13,330 nt of DNA from Bacteroidota bacterium (GTDB lineage Bacteria > Bacteroidota > Bacteroidia > Chitinophagales > LD1). The position numbers were made by a program, and so were the translations under genes. Positions within the stretch are counted from its first letter, which is position 1; the number at the start of each line of letters is the position of its first letter. This document shows positions 7,656 to 13,330 of this stretch, piece after piece. The DNA lies in the NCBI GenBank assembly GCA_947457525.1, contig CANGXE010000015.1, positions 1-13,330 of the forward strand, in the 5' to 3' direction. The notes under the pieces are model-generated. The model searched no databases. It was not told the origin of the DNA and saw nothing but the letters and a program-made list of their open reading frames with translations.

Positions 7656-8666
7656 CTACTTTTTAGGCTCTGTTTTTTCTGGTTCTAAGTTAGGTTGTCG
7701 AGCAGGTTGTCCAAAAAGCGGCTGAGGAATGGGCGGATTATCCATTTCATTAATAGCAAAAGTAAATACCTTTTCTACCCAGTTCCAACGGTTGCTTTGC
7801 CACACAAATCCCTCATAAGTGCCGTCCGGAACATAAGTAAATGTTGCACCCTTGGCTTTGTCTGTTGGTGGTGCTACATGGTCAAAAACAATCATTTCTA
7901 AATTTCTGTCATAGTTCAGAAAAGTAGAAGTATTGTATTTATACTCGATAAAAAAACGAGTCAAGGTGTCGTATGAGCTGTATCGCTCTTCATTGTCGTC
8001 TTTTTTGATGTGAAAAAGAGGAGCACCAAATTTTGGTTTGCCGTCTTTGTCAAAGGTCAAAATCTCTACCACTTTTCGTCTAGTAATCACATCGGCTGCC
8101 TCAAAACCAAACAGAGTGTAGACCGGCTGTTTATCGACTTGTTTTTCAATAATGTTATAATAAAGCGCACCATACCAATCGTTGTTTGTCGTCACGCGTT
8201 GTGAATGGTAAGTCATTGTGTCGCCAGCATCAAAAAGCGGAAACAATTTCAATTTACTGCTTTTCATTTGAATAAACCCAAAATAGCGAAACTGCCCTTT
8301 AGGCAACACCAATTGCCAAGTGAAAATGCGAAATGAACTGTCTGATGGGTAAATACGGCTTACGTTTTCCAGCGAATCGAAAGGATAATAAAATGAGTTT
8401 TCTACTTTCAATGCTTGAACAAACTTGGGAATAAAGGCATAACACGCTTTTTTGCGCTTGTCCAAGATGCTGTCAAAAGAGAACTTTTCTGATAATAAGG
8501 TAAGCGTATCCTCAATCTTCACCAATGTTGCTAAATCGGATTTAGAAATATCTCGACCTTTGATATTTAACTTAGCTTTGGAAGCTGGTTTCATCTTTTG
8601 ACCAAAAGCCAACTGCAGTGTAATCATCAATAAAACCAACCCAACTATTTTCTTCATGCTATTCAT
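7656..8666 (-). CDS. Secreted or periplasmic protein of unknown function
   Basis: A 336-residue protein that I do not recognise. The N-terminus is a Sec signal peptide: a Met-Lys-Lys start, a leucine-rich core and probable cleavage after AFG at about residue 22. The mature part has no transmembrane segment and is rich in aromatic and charged residues. Repeated strand-like patterns (for example FRYFGFIQMKSSKLKLFPL, YGALYYNIIEKQ, YTLFGFEA) suggest a mostly beta fold. The last 30 residues are a proline-rich, charged tail (PPIPQPLFGQPARQP onward) that is probably disordered. No catalytic signature, lipobox or T9SS sorting domain is visible. A second ATG at 8657 would remove three residues and leave the signal peptide intact. 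It starts 19 bases behind tpiA, so cotranscription with tpiA is likely, but a shared function does not follow. Confidence 0.85.
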   Translation of the reverse strand: MNSMKKIVGLVLLMITLQLAFGQKMKPASKAKLNIKGRDISKSDLATLVKIEDTLTLLSEKFSFDSILDKRKKACYAFIPKFVQALKVENSFYYPFDSLENVSRIYPSDSSFRIFTWQLVLPKGQFRYFGFIQMKSSKLKLFPLFDAGDTMTYHSQRVTTNNDWYGALYYNIIEKQVDKQPVYTLFGFEAADVITRRKVVEILTFDKDGKPKFGAPLFHIKKDDNEERYSSYDTLTRFFIEYKYNTSTFLNYDRNLEMIVFDHVAPPTDKAKGATFTYVPDGTYEGFVWQSNRWNWVEKVFTFAINEMDNPPIPQPLFGQPARQPNLEPEKTEPKK

Positions 8667-8685
8667 AACGACAAATCGGCTGAAA

Positions 8686-9447
8686 TTAGTGTGCCAAACT
8701 GATAATGTTTAAGAAATCTTCTGCAATTAAGGAGGCGCCACCTATCAAACCGCCATCTACATCATGGCAGGCAAATAGCTCAGCTGCATTTCCGGGTTTG
8801 CAACTTCCTCCATATAGAATTTGAATTTCGTTGGCAATGGCTAGCGAATAATGCTCCGCAATTTGATGACGGATGAAGGTGTGCATTTCTTGCGCTTGCT
8901 CAGCCGAGGCATTCAGGCCCGTGCCGATGGCCCACACCGGCTCGTAAGCGACTATCACTTGGCCGATTTCTTCCGTCTTAAGGGTGAACAAACTTTCGAC
9001 CAATTGCTGCTTAACATACGTCAATTGCTCACCGGCCTCACGCACAATTTGCGGTTCGCCACAACAAAAAACCGGGCGTAAATTATTAGCTAAAGAACAC
9101 TTTAGTTTATCTGCTATAAAACTATGATTTTCATTATAATAAATACGTCTTTCCGAATGCCCTATTAACACATATTCCACCCCAATGTCAGCTAACTGTG
9201 CTGGTGAAACTTCGCCTGTATAAGCCCCATTTTCAGTGGCGGCACAGTTCTGAGCGCCTACGCTAATTCGCCCTCCACCGTTCGCAAAATCAATCACATC
9301 TACTAAATAAACAAAGGGAGGAAATACAATCACATCGCAGTCAAACTCCTGCTCACTGCGGTTCAGCGCCTGCATCAATTTGAGCACTTGCTGGCTGTTT
9401 AAGTTCATTTTCCAGTTGCCGGCTACTATCTTTTTCCGTCTATTCAT
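8686..9447 (-). CDS. tpiA: Triosephosphate isomerase
   Basis: Interconverts dihydroxyacetone phosphate and glyceraldehyde 3-phosphate in glycolysis and gluconeogenesis. The 253 residues have the usual length and all the key parts of the TIM barrel. AGNWKMN holds substrate-binding Asn11 and Lys13. IGHSERR carries the electrophile His97. AYEPVWAIGTG carries the catalytic base Glu169 followed by the flexible loop 6. LYGGSCKPGNAAEL and DGGLIGGASL form the phosphate-binding end. The start ATG at 9447 puts KKIVAGNWKMN at the normal distance from the N-terminus. The gene begins 9 bases after the GlmU-like gene ends and is followed at 19 bases by a secreted protein of unknown function, so all three probably share a transcript. 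Nothing is odd in the sequence. Confidence 0.97.
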   Translation of the reverse strand: MNRRKKIVAGNWKMNLNSQQVLKLMQALNRSEQEFDCDVIVFPPFVYLVDVIDFANGGGRISVGAQNCAATENGAYTGEVSPAQLADIGVEYVLIGHSERRIYYNENHSFIADKLKCSLANNLRPVFCCGEPQIVREAGEQLTYVKQQLVESLFTLKTEEIGQVIVAYEPVWAIGTGLNASAEQAQEMHTFIRHQIAEHYSLAIANEIQILYGGSCKPGNAAELFACHDVDGGLIGGASLIAEDFLNIISLAH

Positions 9448-9456
9448 TCGGGCGGT

Positions 9457-10659
9457 TTATTTAGATTTTCTGTTTTTTTCTTCGCGGTCAAACACCATTT
9501 TCAATATTGTAATATCAGCTTCAGTAAGGCTTAATCCTCTCCTCTCCATCATCTTTTGCGCCACTTCTAGCGACTTGTCAAATGTAAACGTACGCAACCA
9601 TTGCGCACCTCCCCAGCTAAATGAAGGAATGAATTTGGGCGGAAAATCGCCTCCAAAAATATTAGACGAAACGCCCACCACCGTGCCGGTGTTGAACATC
9701 GTATTGATTCCGGCCTTTGCATGGTCGGCCATAATTAAGCCACAAAAAGTAAGCCCTGTGTCTACAGCTTTTCCTTGTCCGTAGTCATATACATCCACAA
9801 AACCATAGTTATTTTTCAAGTTTGAATTGTTTGTGTCAGCGCCTAAGTTACACCACTCACCAATCACCGAGTTACCCAAAAAGCCATCGTGAGCTTTGTT
9901 GCTATAGCCAAGGAAAACCACATTGTTCAACTCTCCACCGGCCTTGCAATGGGGACCGAGTGTGGTAGGGCCATAGACTTTTGCACTCATTTTTAACGCA
10001 GCATGGTCGCAAAGTGCCAAAGGTCCACGAACGGTCGTGCCTTCCATGATTTCAGCATCCTCACCCAAATAAATTGGGCCAGCGGTAGTATTCAAAATGG
10101 CGGCTTCTACTTTTGCGCCCTTACTCAAAAAGATACGGCTTGGGTCGCCAATGATGGTGTTGGTGGCGCTCAATGGCTCGGAAGTTTTGCCTTTGGTTAA
10201 CCACTCAAAATCTTGCTCAATAGCGTAGCCATTCAACTTAAAAATATCCCAACTGTGTTTGATGCTGACAATATCTTTGTCATAGTTTACCGCTGAAAAG
10301 CTTTTGGCAATAGCTTCAAAGTTCTCGTAGTTCAGATGTTGTTTTTCGCTTTTGAAAGCCACTAAAATATCTCCCGATTTGAGCGACTGCAATGCTCCTA
10401 AAGAGCGAATAGCTGCTACCAAGTCCTCAGTAGGCAAAACAGCACCATTGATATATAAACTGGGTTCGTCTCCTTTCGCCCCGGGAAACTTGCCCAAAAG
10501 GTAGGTTTCGGTGAGTGAGAACGTTGAACTAGCCAACAAATGCTCCCATTTTTCGCGAATAGTCATTATGCCTACTCGAATGTCAGCCAAGGGGCGCGTG
10601 AATGTGAGCGGTAAAAGCTGCTCGCGAGTTTTGTGACTATCAAACAAGATAATATTCAT
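9457..10659 (-). CDS. GlmU-like sugar nucleotidyltransferase/acyltransferase (alternative type)
   Basis: A 400-residue protein resembling the alternative GlmU family of Bacteroidota. These are proposed to make UDP-GlcNAc or a related nucleotide sugar for cell wall and surface glycans. The N-terminal part (1 to about 150) begins MNIILFDSHK and has LPLTFTRPLADIRVGI in place of the LxAGxGTRM motif of classical GlmU, as is normal for this branch. From about 165 to 340 the sequence reads as left-handed beta-helix hexapeptides (for example PIYLGEDAEIMEGTTVRGPL). Within it, SNKAHDGFLGNSVIGEWCNLGADT parallels the acetyltransferase active-site segment KANHLTYLGD of GlmU, with Lys255 and His257 as candidate residues. 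A 55-residue C-terminal extension follows. The exact sugar and whether both activities exist are unknown. It is first in the unit with tpiA. Confidence 0.82.
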   Translation of the reverse strand: MNIILFDSHKTREQLLPLTFTRPLADIRVGIMTIREKWEHLLASSTFSLTETYLLGKFPGAKGDEPSLYINGAVLPTEDLVAAIRSLGALQSLKSGDILVAFKSEKQHLNYENFEAIAKSFSAVNYDKDIVSIKHSWDIFKLNGYAIEQDFEWLTKGKTSEPLSATNTIIGDPSRIFLSKGAKVEAAILNTTAGPIYLGEDAEIMEGTTVRGPLALCDHAALKMSAKVYGPTTLGPHCKAGGELNNVVFLGYSNKAHDGFLGNSVIGEWCNLGADTNNSNLKNNYGFVDVYDYGQGKAVDTGLTFCGLIMADHAKAGINTMFNTGTVVGVSSNIFGGDFPPKFIPSFSWGGAQWLRTFTFDKSLEVAQKMMERRGLSLTEADITILKMVFDREEKNRKSK

Positions 10660-10664
10660 GCGGC

Positions 10665-10697
10665 TAAAAGTATAAAAGCTATTGGTTTAAAAAACAA
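10665..10697 (-). promoter_or_regulatory. Possible promoter of the GlmU-like gene
   Basis: On the minus strand TACTTTTA (10665-10672) has one mismatch to TAnnTTTG, and TTG (10695-10697) lies 22 bases upstream. The -33 candidate falls inside the T-rich tract of the rpmE2 terminator. A promoter is expected here because that terminator should stop transcription from upstream. The motif alone is weak. Confidence 0.22.
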
Positions 10698-10724
10698 AAT
10701 GCCCGCGATTTCTCACAGGCACTT
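10687..10724 (-). terminator. Rho-independent terminator after rpmE2
   Basis: In the minus-strand RNA, UGCCUGUG (10714-10721) pairs with CGCGGGCA (10700-10707) around a six-base loop, giving eight pairs of which two are G-U. The stem can be extended by A-U and G-U pairs using the flanking AAG and UUU. It runs straight into a U-rich tract, UUUUGUUUUUU. It lies 22 bases past the rpmE2 stop and upstream of the GlmU-like gene, so it separates the two transcripts. On the plus strand no T tract follows the stem, so it is one-directional. Confidence 0.8.
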
Positions 10725-10745
10725 AATATGTCAAAGAATAAATAA

Positions 10746-10994
10746 TTATCCTTTTTGATATTTCTTTTTAAATCTGTCGATACGACCTGCGGTGTCTACA
10801 AATTTCATTTTACCGGTAAAAAACGGATGGCTTTCGTTAGAAATTTCCAATTTGATTAGAGGATATTCATTGCCATCTTCCCACTTAGTGTTTTCTTTAG
10901 AGTTGGCAGTGCTTTTTCCTAACCAAGATTTGTCGCATGAAATATCTTTGAATACTACAGTACGGTAGTTAGATGGATGAAGGTCTTTTTTCAT
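10746..10994 (-). CDS. rpmE2: Type B 50S ribosomal protein L31
   Basis: An 82-residue ribosomal protein of the large subunit, bridging toward the small subunit at the central protuberance. MKKDLHPSNYRTVVFKD, ESHPFFTGK and the C-terminal VDTAGRIDRFKKKY are the type B L31 hallmarks. The zinc-ribbon CxxC pairs of type A L31 are absent: only one cysteine (Cys20) occurs, in DISCDKSWL, so this is the zinc-independent form. In many bacteria outside this phylum type B is a zinc-starvation paralog. No Zur-like palindrome is evident here and the promoter looks strong, so constitutive use as the main L31 is the simpler reading. The gene is flanked by its own promoter and terminator and stands as a single-gene unit 94 bases behind engB. 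Confidence 0.96.
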   Translation of the reverse strand: MKKDLHPSNYRTVVFKDISCDKSWLGKSTANSKENTKWEDGNEYPLIKLEISNESHPFFTGKMKFVDTAGRIDRFKKKYQKG

Positions 10995-11016
10995 AATTGT
11001 TTAATTTTTCGGACGG

Positions 11017-11046
11017 CAAATATAGCCGCATCTTTCTAAATTCAAA
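11017..11046 (-). promoter_or_regulatory. Predicted rpmE2 promoter (Bacteroidota type)
   Basis: The best promoter match in the window. On the minus strand TTTG (11043-11046), 18 bases, then TATATTTG (11017-11024), a perfect TAnnTTTG. Transcription would start near 11011, leaving a leader of about 16 bases before the ATG at 10994, made almost only of A and T (AAAAATTAAACAATT). A leader that short leaves no room for a structured autoregulatory element. Confidence 0.62.
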
Positions 11047-11088
11047 ACGGAATGGGCTAAAATTAAACAGATAGTTCCACAATAGTCA

Positions 11089-11715
11089 TTATTCTTCGGC
11101 TGCGGGTTTGCGCTTGAAGAACTCTTTTACTCCTGTTTCTATAAAATCCCACACTTCATCGCGGCCTTTCAATCGCTCGGAAGAGGTGACAAACATGGGC
11201 GGCAGCTCTTCCCAATTTTCCAATAACTTGTCTTTGAAATCCTGAATGTTTTGCGACATCTGGTTGCGCTCGGGACGGTCGGCCTTGGTAAACACTACGT
11301 AAAACGGCACGGCAGCTTCGCCTAACCAATCAATAAACTCTAGGTCAATTTTCTGTGGCGGAATACGCGCATCAATCAACACGGCCACATATTGCATCTG
11401 TTGGCGTTTTGACAAATAGTTTTTAATCATATCAAACCATTTGTCACGCATATCGCGCGAAATACGCGCATAGCCGTAGCCGGGCAAATCGACTAAGTAA
11501 AACTGATTGTTAATTTTAAAATAGTTGATGGTTTGCGTTTTGCCGGGCGTGTTGGACACCTTGCACAAAGCATTAATTTGCGTGAGGTAATTGATTAACG
11601 AACTTTTACCCACGTTGGAGCGGCCAATAAAGGCAAACTCAGGCACGTTTTCCGCCTGCGGACATTTATCGAGCGTGACAAAACTTCCACGGTATTCTGC
11701 TGTTTGGATAATCAT
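11089..11715 (-). CDS. engB: Ribosome biogenesis GTPase EngB (YihA/YsxC)
   Basis: Small GTPase of the TrmE-Era-EngA superfamily needed for late assembly of the 50S subunit. The 208 residues carry every G motif: G1 P-loop GRSNVGKSS (31-39), the G2 region with Thr56 in SNTPGKTQTINYF, G3 DLPGYGYA (from 76), G4 TKAD (143-146) and a G5 SS in VTSSER. The N-terminal FAFIGRSNVGKSSL context and the KWFDMIKNYLSKR helix are typical of EngB rather than Era or Der. A lysine- and glutamate-rich end follows the last helix. The ATG at 11715 is the obvious start, with the family's short lead-in. The gene diverges from ubiE over 81 bases and is followed at 94 bases by rpmE2, another 50S-related gene with its own promoter. 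Confidence 0.96.
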   Translation of the reverse strand: MIIQTAEYRGSFVTLDKCPQAENVPEFAFIGRSNVGKSSLINYLTQINALCKVSNTPGKTQTINYFKINNQFYLVDLPGYGYARISRDMRDKWFDMIKNYLSKRQQMQYVAVLIDARIPPQKIDLEFIDWLGEAAVPFYVVFTKADRPERNQMSQNIQDFKDKLLENWEELPPMFVTSSERLKGRDEVWDFIETGVKEFFKRKPAAEE

Positions 11716-11719
11716 TCGG

Positions 11720-11788
11720 CAAAGATGTTATCTTTTTCGAACCAAACCACCGAAAATTAACCGTAAGAATAGTTTGATTGTATATTCG
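11720..11788. promoter_or_regulatory. Divergent engB / ubiE promoter region
   Basis: This 81-base gap must serve both genes. For ubiE, TATATTCG (11781-11788) is one mismatch from TAnnTTTG and ends eight bases before the ATG at 11797, so its leader would be near zero. For engB, CATCTTTG on the minus strand (11720-11727) is one mismatch off and ends four bases before the ATG at 11715. Neither has a good -33 partner. The exact elements are doubtful, though the region's role is nearly certain. Confidence 0.3.
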
Positions 11789-11796
11789 CACCGCTC

Positions 11797-12525
11797 ATGA
11801 CTAAAATAGTAACGCCTTACAACGACCAAAACCGTAGCAAAAAAGAACAAGTGGAAGAAATGTTTGACAACATTGCTCACCGCTACGATTTTCTCAATCG
11901 CCTTCTTTCGCTTGGCATTGACGTGACTTGGCGCAAAAAAGCAGTCAAATTCATCCGAGCAATCGCGCCTAAAAAAATCATTGACGTAGCCACAGGCACA
12001 GGTGATTTTGCGTTTGAAGCTTTGAGTTTAAAGCCCGAAAAAGTAACAGGATTTGACATTTCGGATGGCATGATGAATTACGGCCGTCAGAAAGCGAAAG
12101 AATTAAATGCCGACCACATTGTTGAGTTCATCAAAGGCGACTCGGAAAAAATGCCTTTTGCCGACAATACGTTCGATGCTATGACGGTGGGCTTTGGCGT
12201 ACGAAATTTTCAAAACCTCGAAATCGGCCTAGCCGAAATGTATCGCGTGATGCGCCCGGGCGGACGAGTGGCCATTTTAGAAGTTTCGCAACCCCACAAC
12301 ACAATAATCAGAAGCTTCTTTAGTTTATACTTCACTTATATTTTGCCGACTGTGGGTAGATTGTTTTCGAAAGATGCGCGAGCATACAGTTACTTGCCGG
12401 AGAGCGTAAAGGCGTTTCCGGAGGGAAATGCGTTTGTGGCGATTTTAGAAAAAAATGGATTTAAACAAGTAAAATGGCAACCGCTCACCCTTGGTATTTG
12501 TGCGTTTTATAGTATGGAAAAATAA
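11797..12525 (+). CDS. ubiE: Demethylmenaquinone methyltransferase
   Basis: SAM-dependent enzyme that methylates demethylmenaquinone in the last step of menaquinone synthesis, acting at the inner membrane surface. In this phylum menaquinone is the usual quinone, so menG is the apter name. The 242 residues show the UbiE/COQ5 signature around YDFLNRLLSLGIDVTWRKK (30-48). SAM motif I is DVATGTGDF (63-71), followed by GFDISDGMM, MPFADNTFD, the diagnostic GFGVRNFQN, and RVMRPGGRVAILEVSQP with the second family signature. The end PLTLGICAFYSMEK is standard. The length is normal and the ATG at 11797 has no better competitor. It is the first gene of a tight plus-strand unit, with porT two bases behind its stop. 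Confidence 0.96.
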   Translation: MTKIVTPYNDQNRSKKEQVEEMFDNIAHRYDFLNRLLSLGIDVTWRKKAVKFIRAIAPKKIIDVATGTGDFAFEALSLKPEKVTGFDISDGMMNYGRQKAKELNADHIVEFIKGDSEKMPFADNTFDAMTVGFGVRNFQNLEIGLAEMYRVMRPGGRVAILEVSQPHNTIIRSFFSLYFTYILPTVGRLFSKDARAYSYLPESVKAFPEGNAFVAILEKNGFKQVKWQPLTLGICAFYSMEK

Positions 12526-12527
12526 AA

Positions 12528-13232
12528 ATGTTTGATTTGCGGTTCAGAATGACAAGAATTACATTACTGTACGTTTTCCTTTTGCTCGCCACTTTTGGTG
12601 CGCAAGCTCAATTCAACCAACACGAAATGAGCAAGAAGGATTTGTATTTCGGTATAGCCATGGGCGTAAACATGGGCGATTTCAAAATCATTCAACGCGA
12701 AAAATTAGCCATCAACGATTCAATTCGATACTTCCGACCAAAGTTTGGCCCCGGGTTTAATCTCGGTATCATCACTAACTATCAGTTCCACAAAAATTTT
12801 GACTTACGCTTTATTCCAACGCTTTCCTTCTCCGACAAATCTATCGAATACGAGCAAAAAAACGGCACCTTGGTGAAGAAAACACTTTCTTCTATTTACC
12901 TCGATTTCCCGTTGCAACTTCGTTTTAAATCAGACCCAATAAAAGACTTTAGAATTTATGTGATTGCCGGAGTGCGTTATGATTTTGACTTAGCCTCCAA
13001 TGTAAAATCAAGAAAAGCTGATGATATCCTTAAGCTAAATCGCCACGATGCAGCGGCTGAATATGGTCTTGGGTTCATGATTTATTTCCCTTATTTCATT
13101 CTCTCGCCCGAGTTGAAAGTTAGTCACGGCTTTCTTAATATCAATGCACCCAACCCAGGTTTGATTTACTCCAGAACTATTGAGCGAATGTATTCACGCA
13201 CCTTTACATTTACCATCAACCTCGAAGGTTAA
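12528..13232 (+). CDS. porT: PorT/SprT-like type IX secretion outer-membrane protein
   Basis: A 234-residue predicted outer-membrane beta-barrel related to PorT (SprT in gliding flavobacteria), which is needed for T9SS secretion. A signal peptide with an Arg-rich start, a Leu/Phe core and probable cleavage after AQA (about residue 27) is followed by alternating strands such as LYFGIAMGVNMGDF, FGPGFNLGIITNYQF, FDLRFIPTLSFSD, FRIYVIAGVRYDFDL and FILSPELKVSHGF. It ends in an aromatic strand (SRTFTFTINLEG), as expected for a barrel protein. Size and order after ubiE match the arrangement I recall in many Bacteroidota. An internal ATG at 12549 (MTRITLLYVF) gives a more ordinary signal peptide and may be the true start. 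The stop TAA shares its last A with the ATG of the next gene. Confidence 0.8.
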   Translation: MFDLRFRMTRITLLYVFLLLATFGAQAQFNQHEMSKKDLYFGIAMGVNMGDFKIIQREKLAINDSIRYFRPKFGPGFNLGIITNYQFHKNFDLRFIPTLSFSDKSIEYEQKNGTLVKKTLSSIYLDFPLQLRFKSDPIKDFRIYVIAGVRYDFDLASNVKSRKADDILKLNRHDAAAEYGLGFMIYFPYFILSPELKVSHGFLNINAPNPGLIYSRTIERMYSRTFTFTINLEG

Positions 13233-13330
13233 TGCCCCTTTATCTGCATCAAAAAACAGCGCAATTTGAACTTGCAGTTTGGCACATCACCGAACAACTC
13301 GAAGATTTTGAACAATTGGGCATTGAGGCA
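13232..13330 (+). CDS. 4'-phosphopantetheinyl transferase-like protein, N-terminal part (cut)
   Basis: Thirty-three codons are visible before the window ends: MPLYLHQKTAQFELAVWHI and on to EQLGIEA. The pattern of an MPL start, a short polar segment, then a strand with VWHI resembles the N-terminus of Sfp-like phosphopantetheinyl transferases annotated next to porT in Bacteroidota. Such enzymes move the phosphopantetheine arm from coenzyme A to carrier proteins. None of the catalytic motifs is inside the window, so the call rests on the N-terminal pattern and the neighbourhood, both from memory. The ATG overlaps the porT stop by one base (TAATG), implying translational coupling with porT. Confidence 0.55.
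   Translation, partial: MPLYLHQKTAQFELAVWHITEQLEDFEQLGIEA

Noticed and set aside
9380..9784. Open frame of 134 codons on the plus strand across the tpiA / GlmU-like junction
   Set aside because: It is opposite two well-supported genes, has no family resemblance and bridges their intergenic gap. It is treated as a shadow.
1..13330. Defence island, mobile element, phage, CRISPR or biosynthetic cluster
   Set aside because: Nearly all genes are recognisable core genes with similar composition. I saw no transposase, integrase, direct-repeat array or nuclease/helicase cluster on either strand.

Overview
The window is a compact, AT-rich bacterial chromosome segment from a member of the Bacteroidota. 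Four things point there. There is a cargo protein with a C-terminal type IX secretion (T9SS) sorting domain. There is a PorT/SprT-like T9SS outer-membrane protein directly behind menaquinone methyltransferase ubiE. There is an alternative GlmU-like protein lacking the standard N-terminal signature. Several intergenic regions carry promoter-like pairs of the Bacteroidota type (TTTG, about 18-19 bases, TAnnTTTG). The protein sequences look closest to Chitinophagia/Sphingobacteriia-type genomes, but that finer placement is from memory and not tested.

Layout. (1) 1-560, minus strand: N-terminal part of DNA topoisomerase I (topA), cut by the window edge and divergent from purB. (2) 726-2066, plus: adenylosuccinate lyase purB, ending tail to tail, with a 4-base overlap, against a minus-strand pair (2063-3802): panB followed by a D-cysteine desulfhydrase/ACC deaminase-family enzyme. 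(3) 3928-7409, plus: a large secreted protein with nine FG-GAP/VCBS-type calcium-loop motifs and a T9SS tail, then an RsmB-like rRNA cytosine methyltransferase. The latter again ends in a 4-base stop-to-stop overlap with a minus-strand gene. (4) 7406-10659, minus: read in transcription order, GlmU-like protein, triosephosphate isomerase (tpiA), a secreted protein of unknown function, and a 62-residue cysteine-rich lipoprotein. (5) 10746-11715, minus: GTPase engB (yihA/ysxC), then zinc-free type B ribosomal protein L31 (rpmE2) with its own promoter and a clear intrinsic terminator. (6) 11797-13330, plus: ubiE/menG, porT and the start of a 4'-phosphopantetheinyl transferase-like gene, packed with 2-base and -1-base junctions.

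Most of the window is housekeeping: DNA topology, purine, pantothenate and menaquinone synthesis, glycolysis, amino-sugar nucleotides, rRNA modification and ribosome assembly. It also holds one part of the T9SS apparatus and one likely T9SS cargo. I see no insertion sequence, phage gene, CRISPR array, tRNA or rRNA, and no stretch above 300 bases without a gene. I do not see a convincing undescribed system. The most interesting unknowns are the 336-residue secreted protein and the cysteine-rich lipoprotein behind tpiA, and the calcium-loop T9SS cargo. Three reading frames could be extended upstream through TTG codons. In each case the TTG lies in promoter-like sequence, so I chose the downstream ATG.
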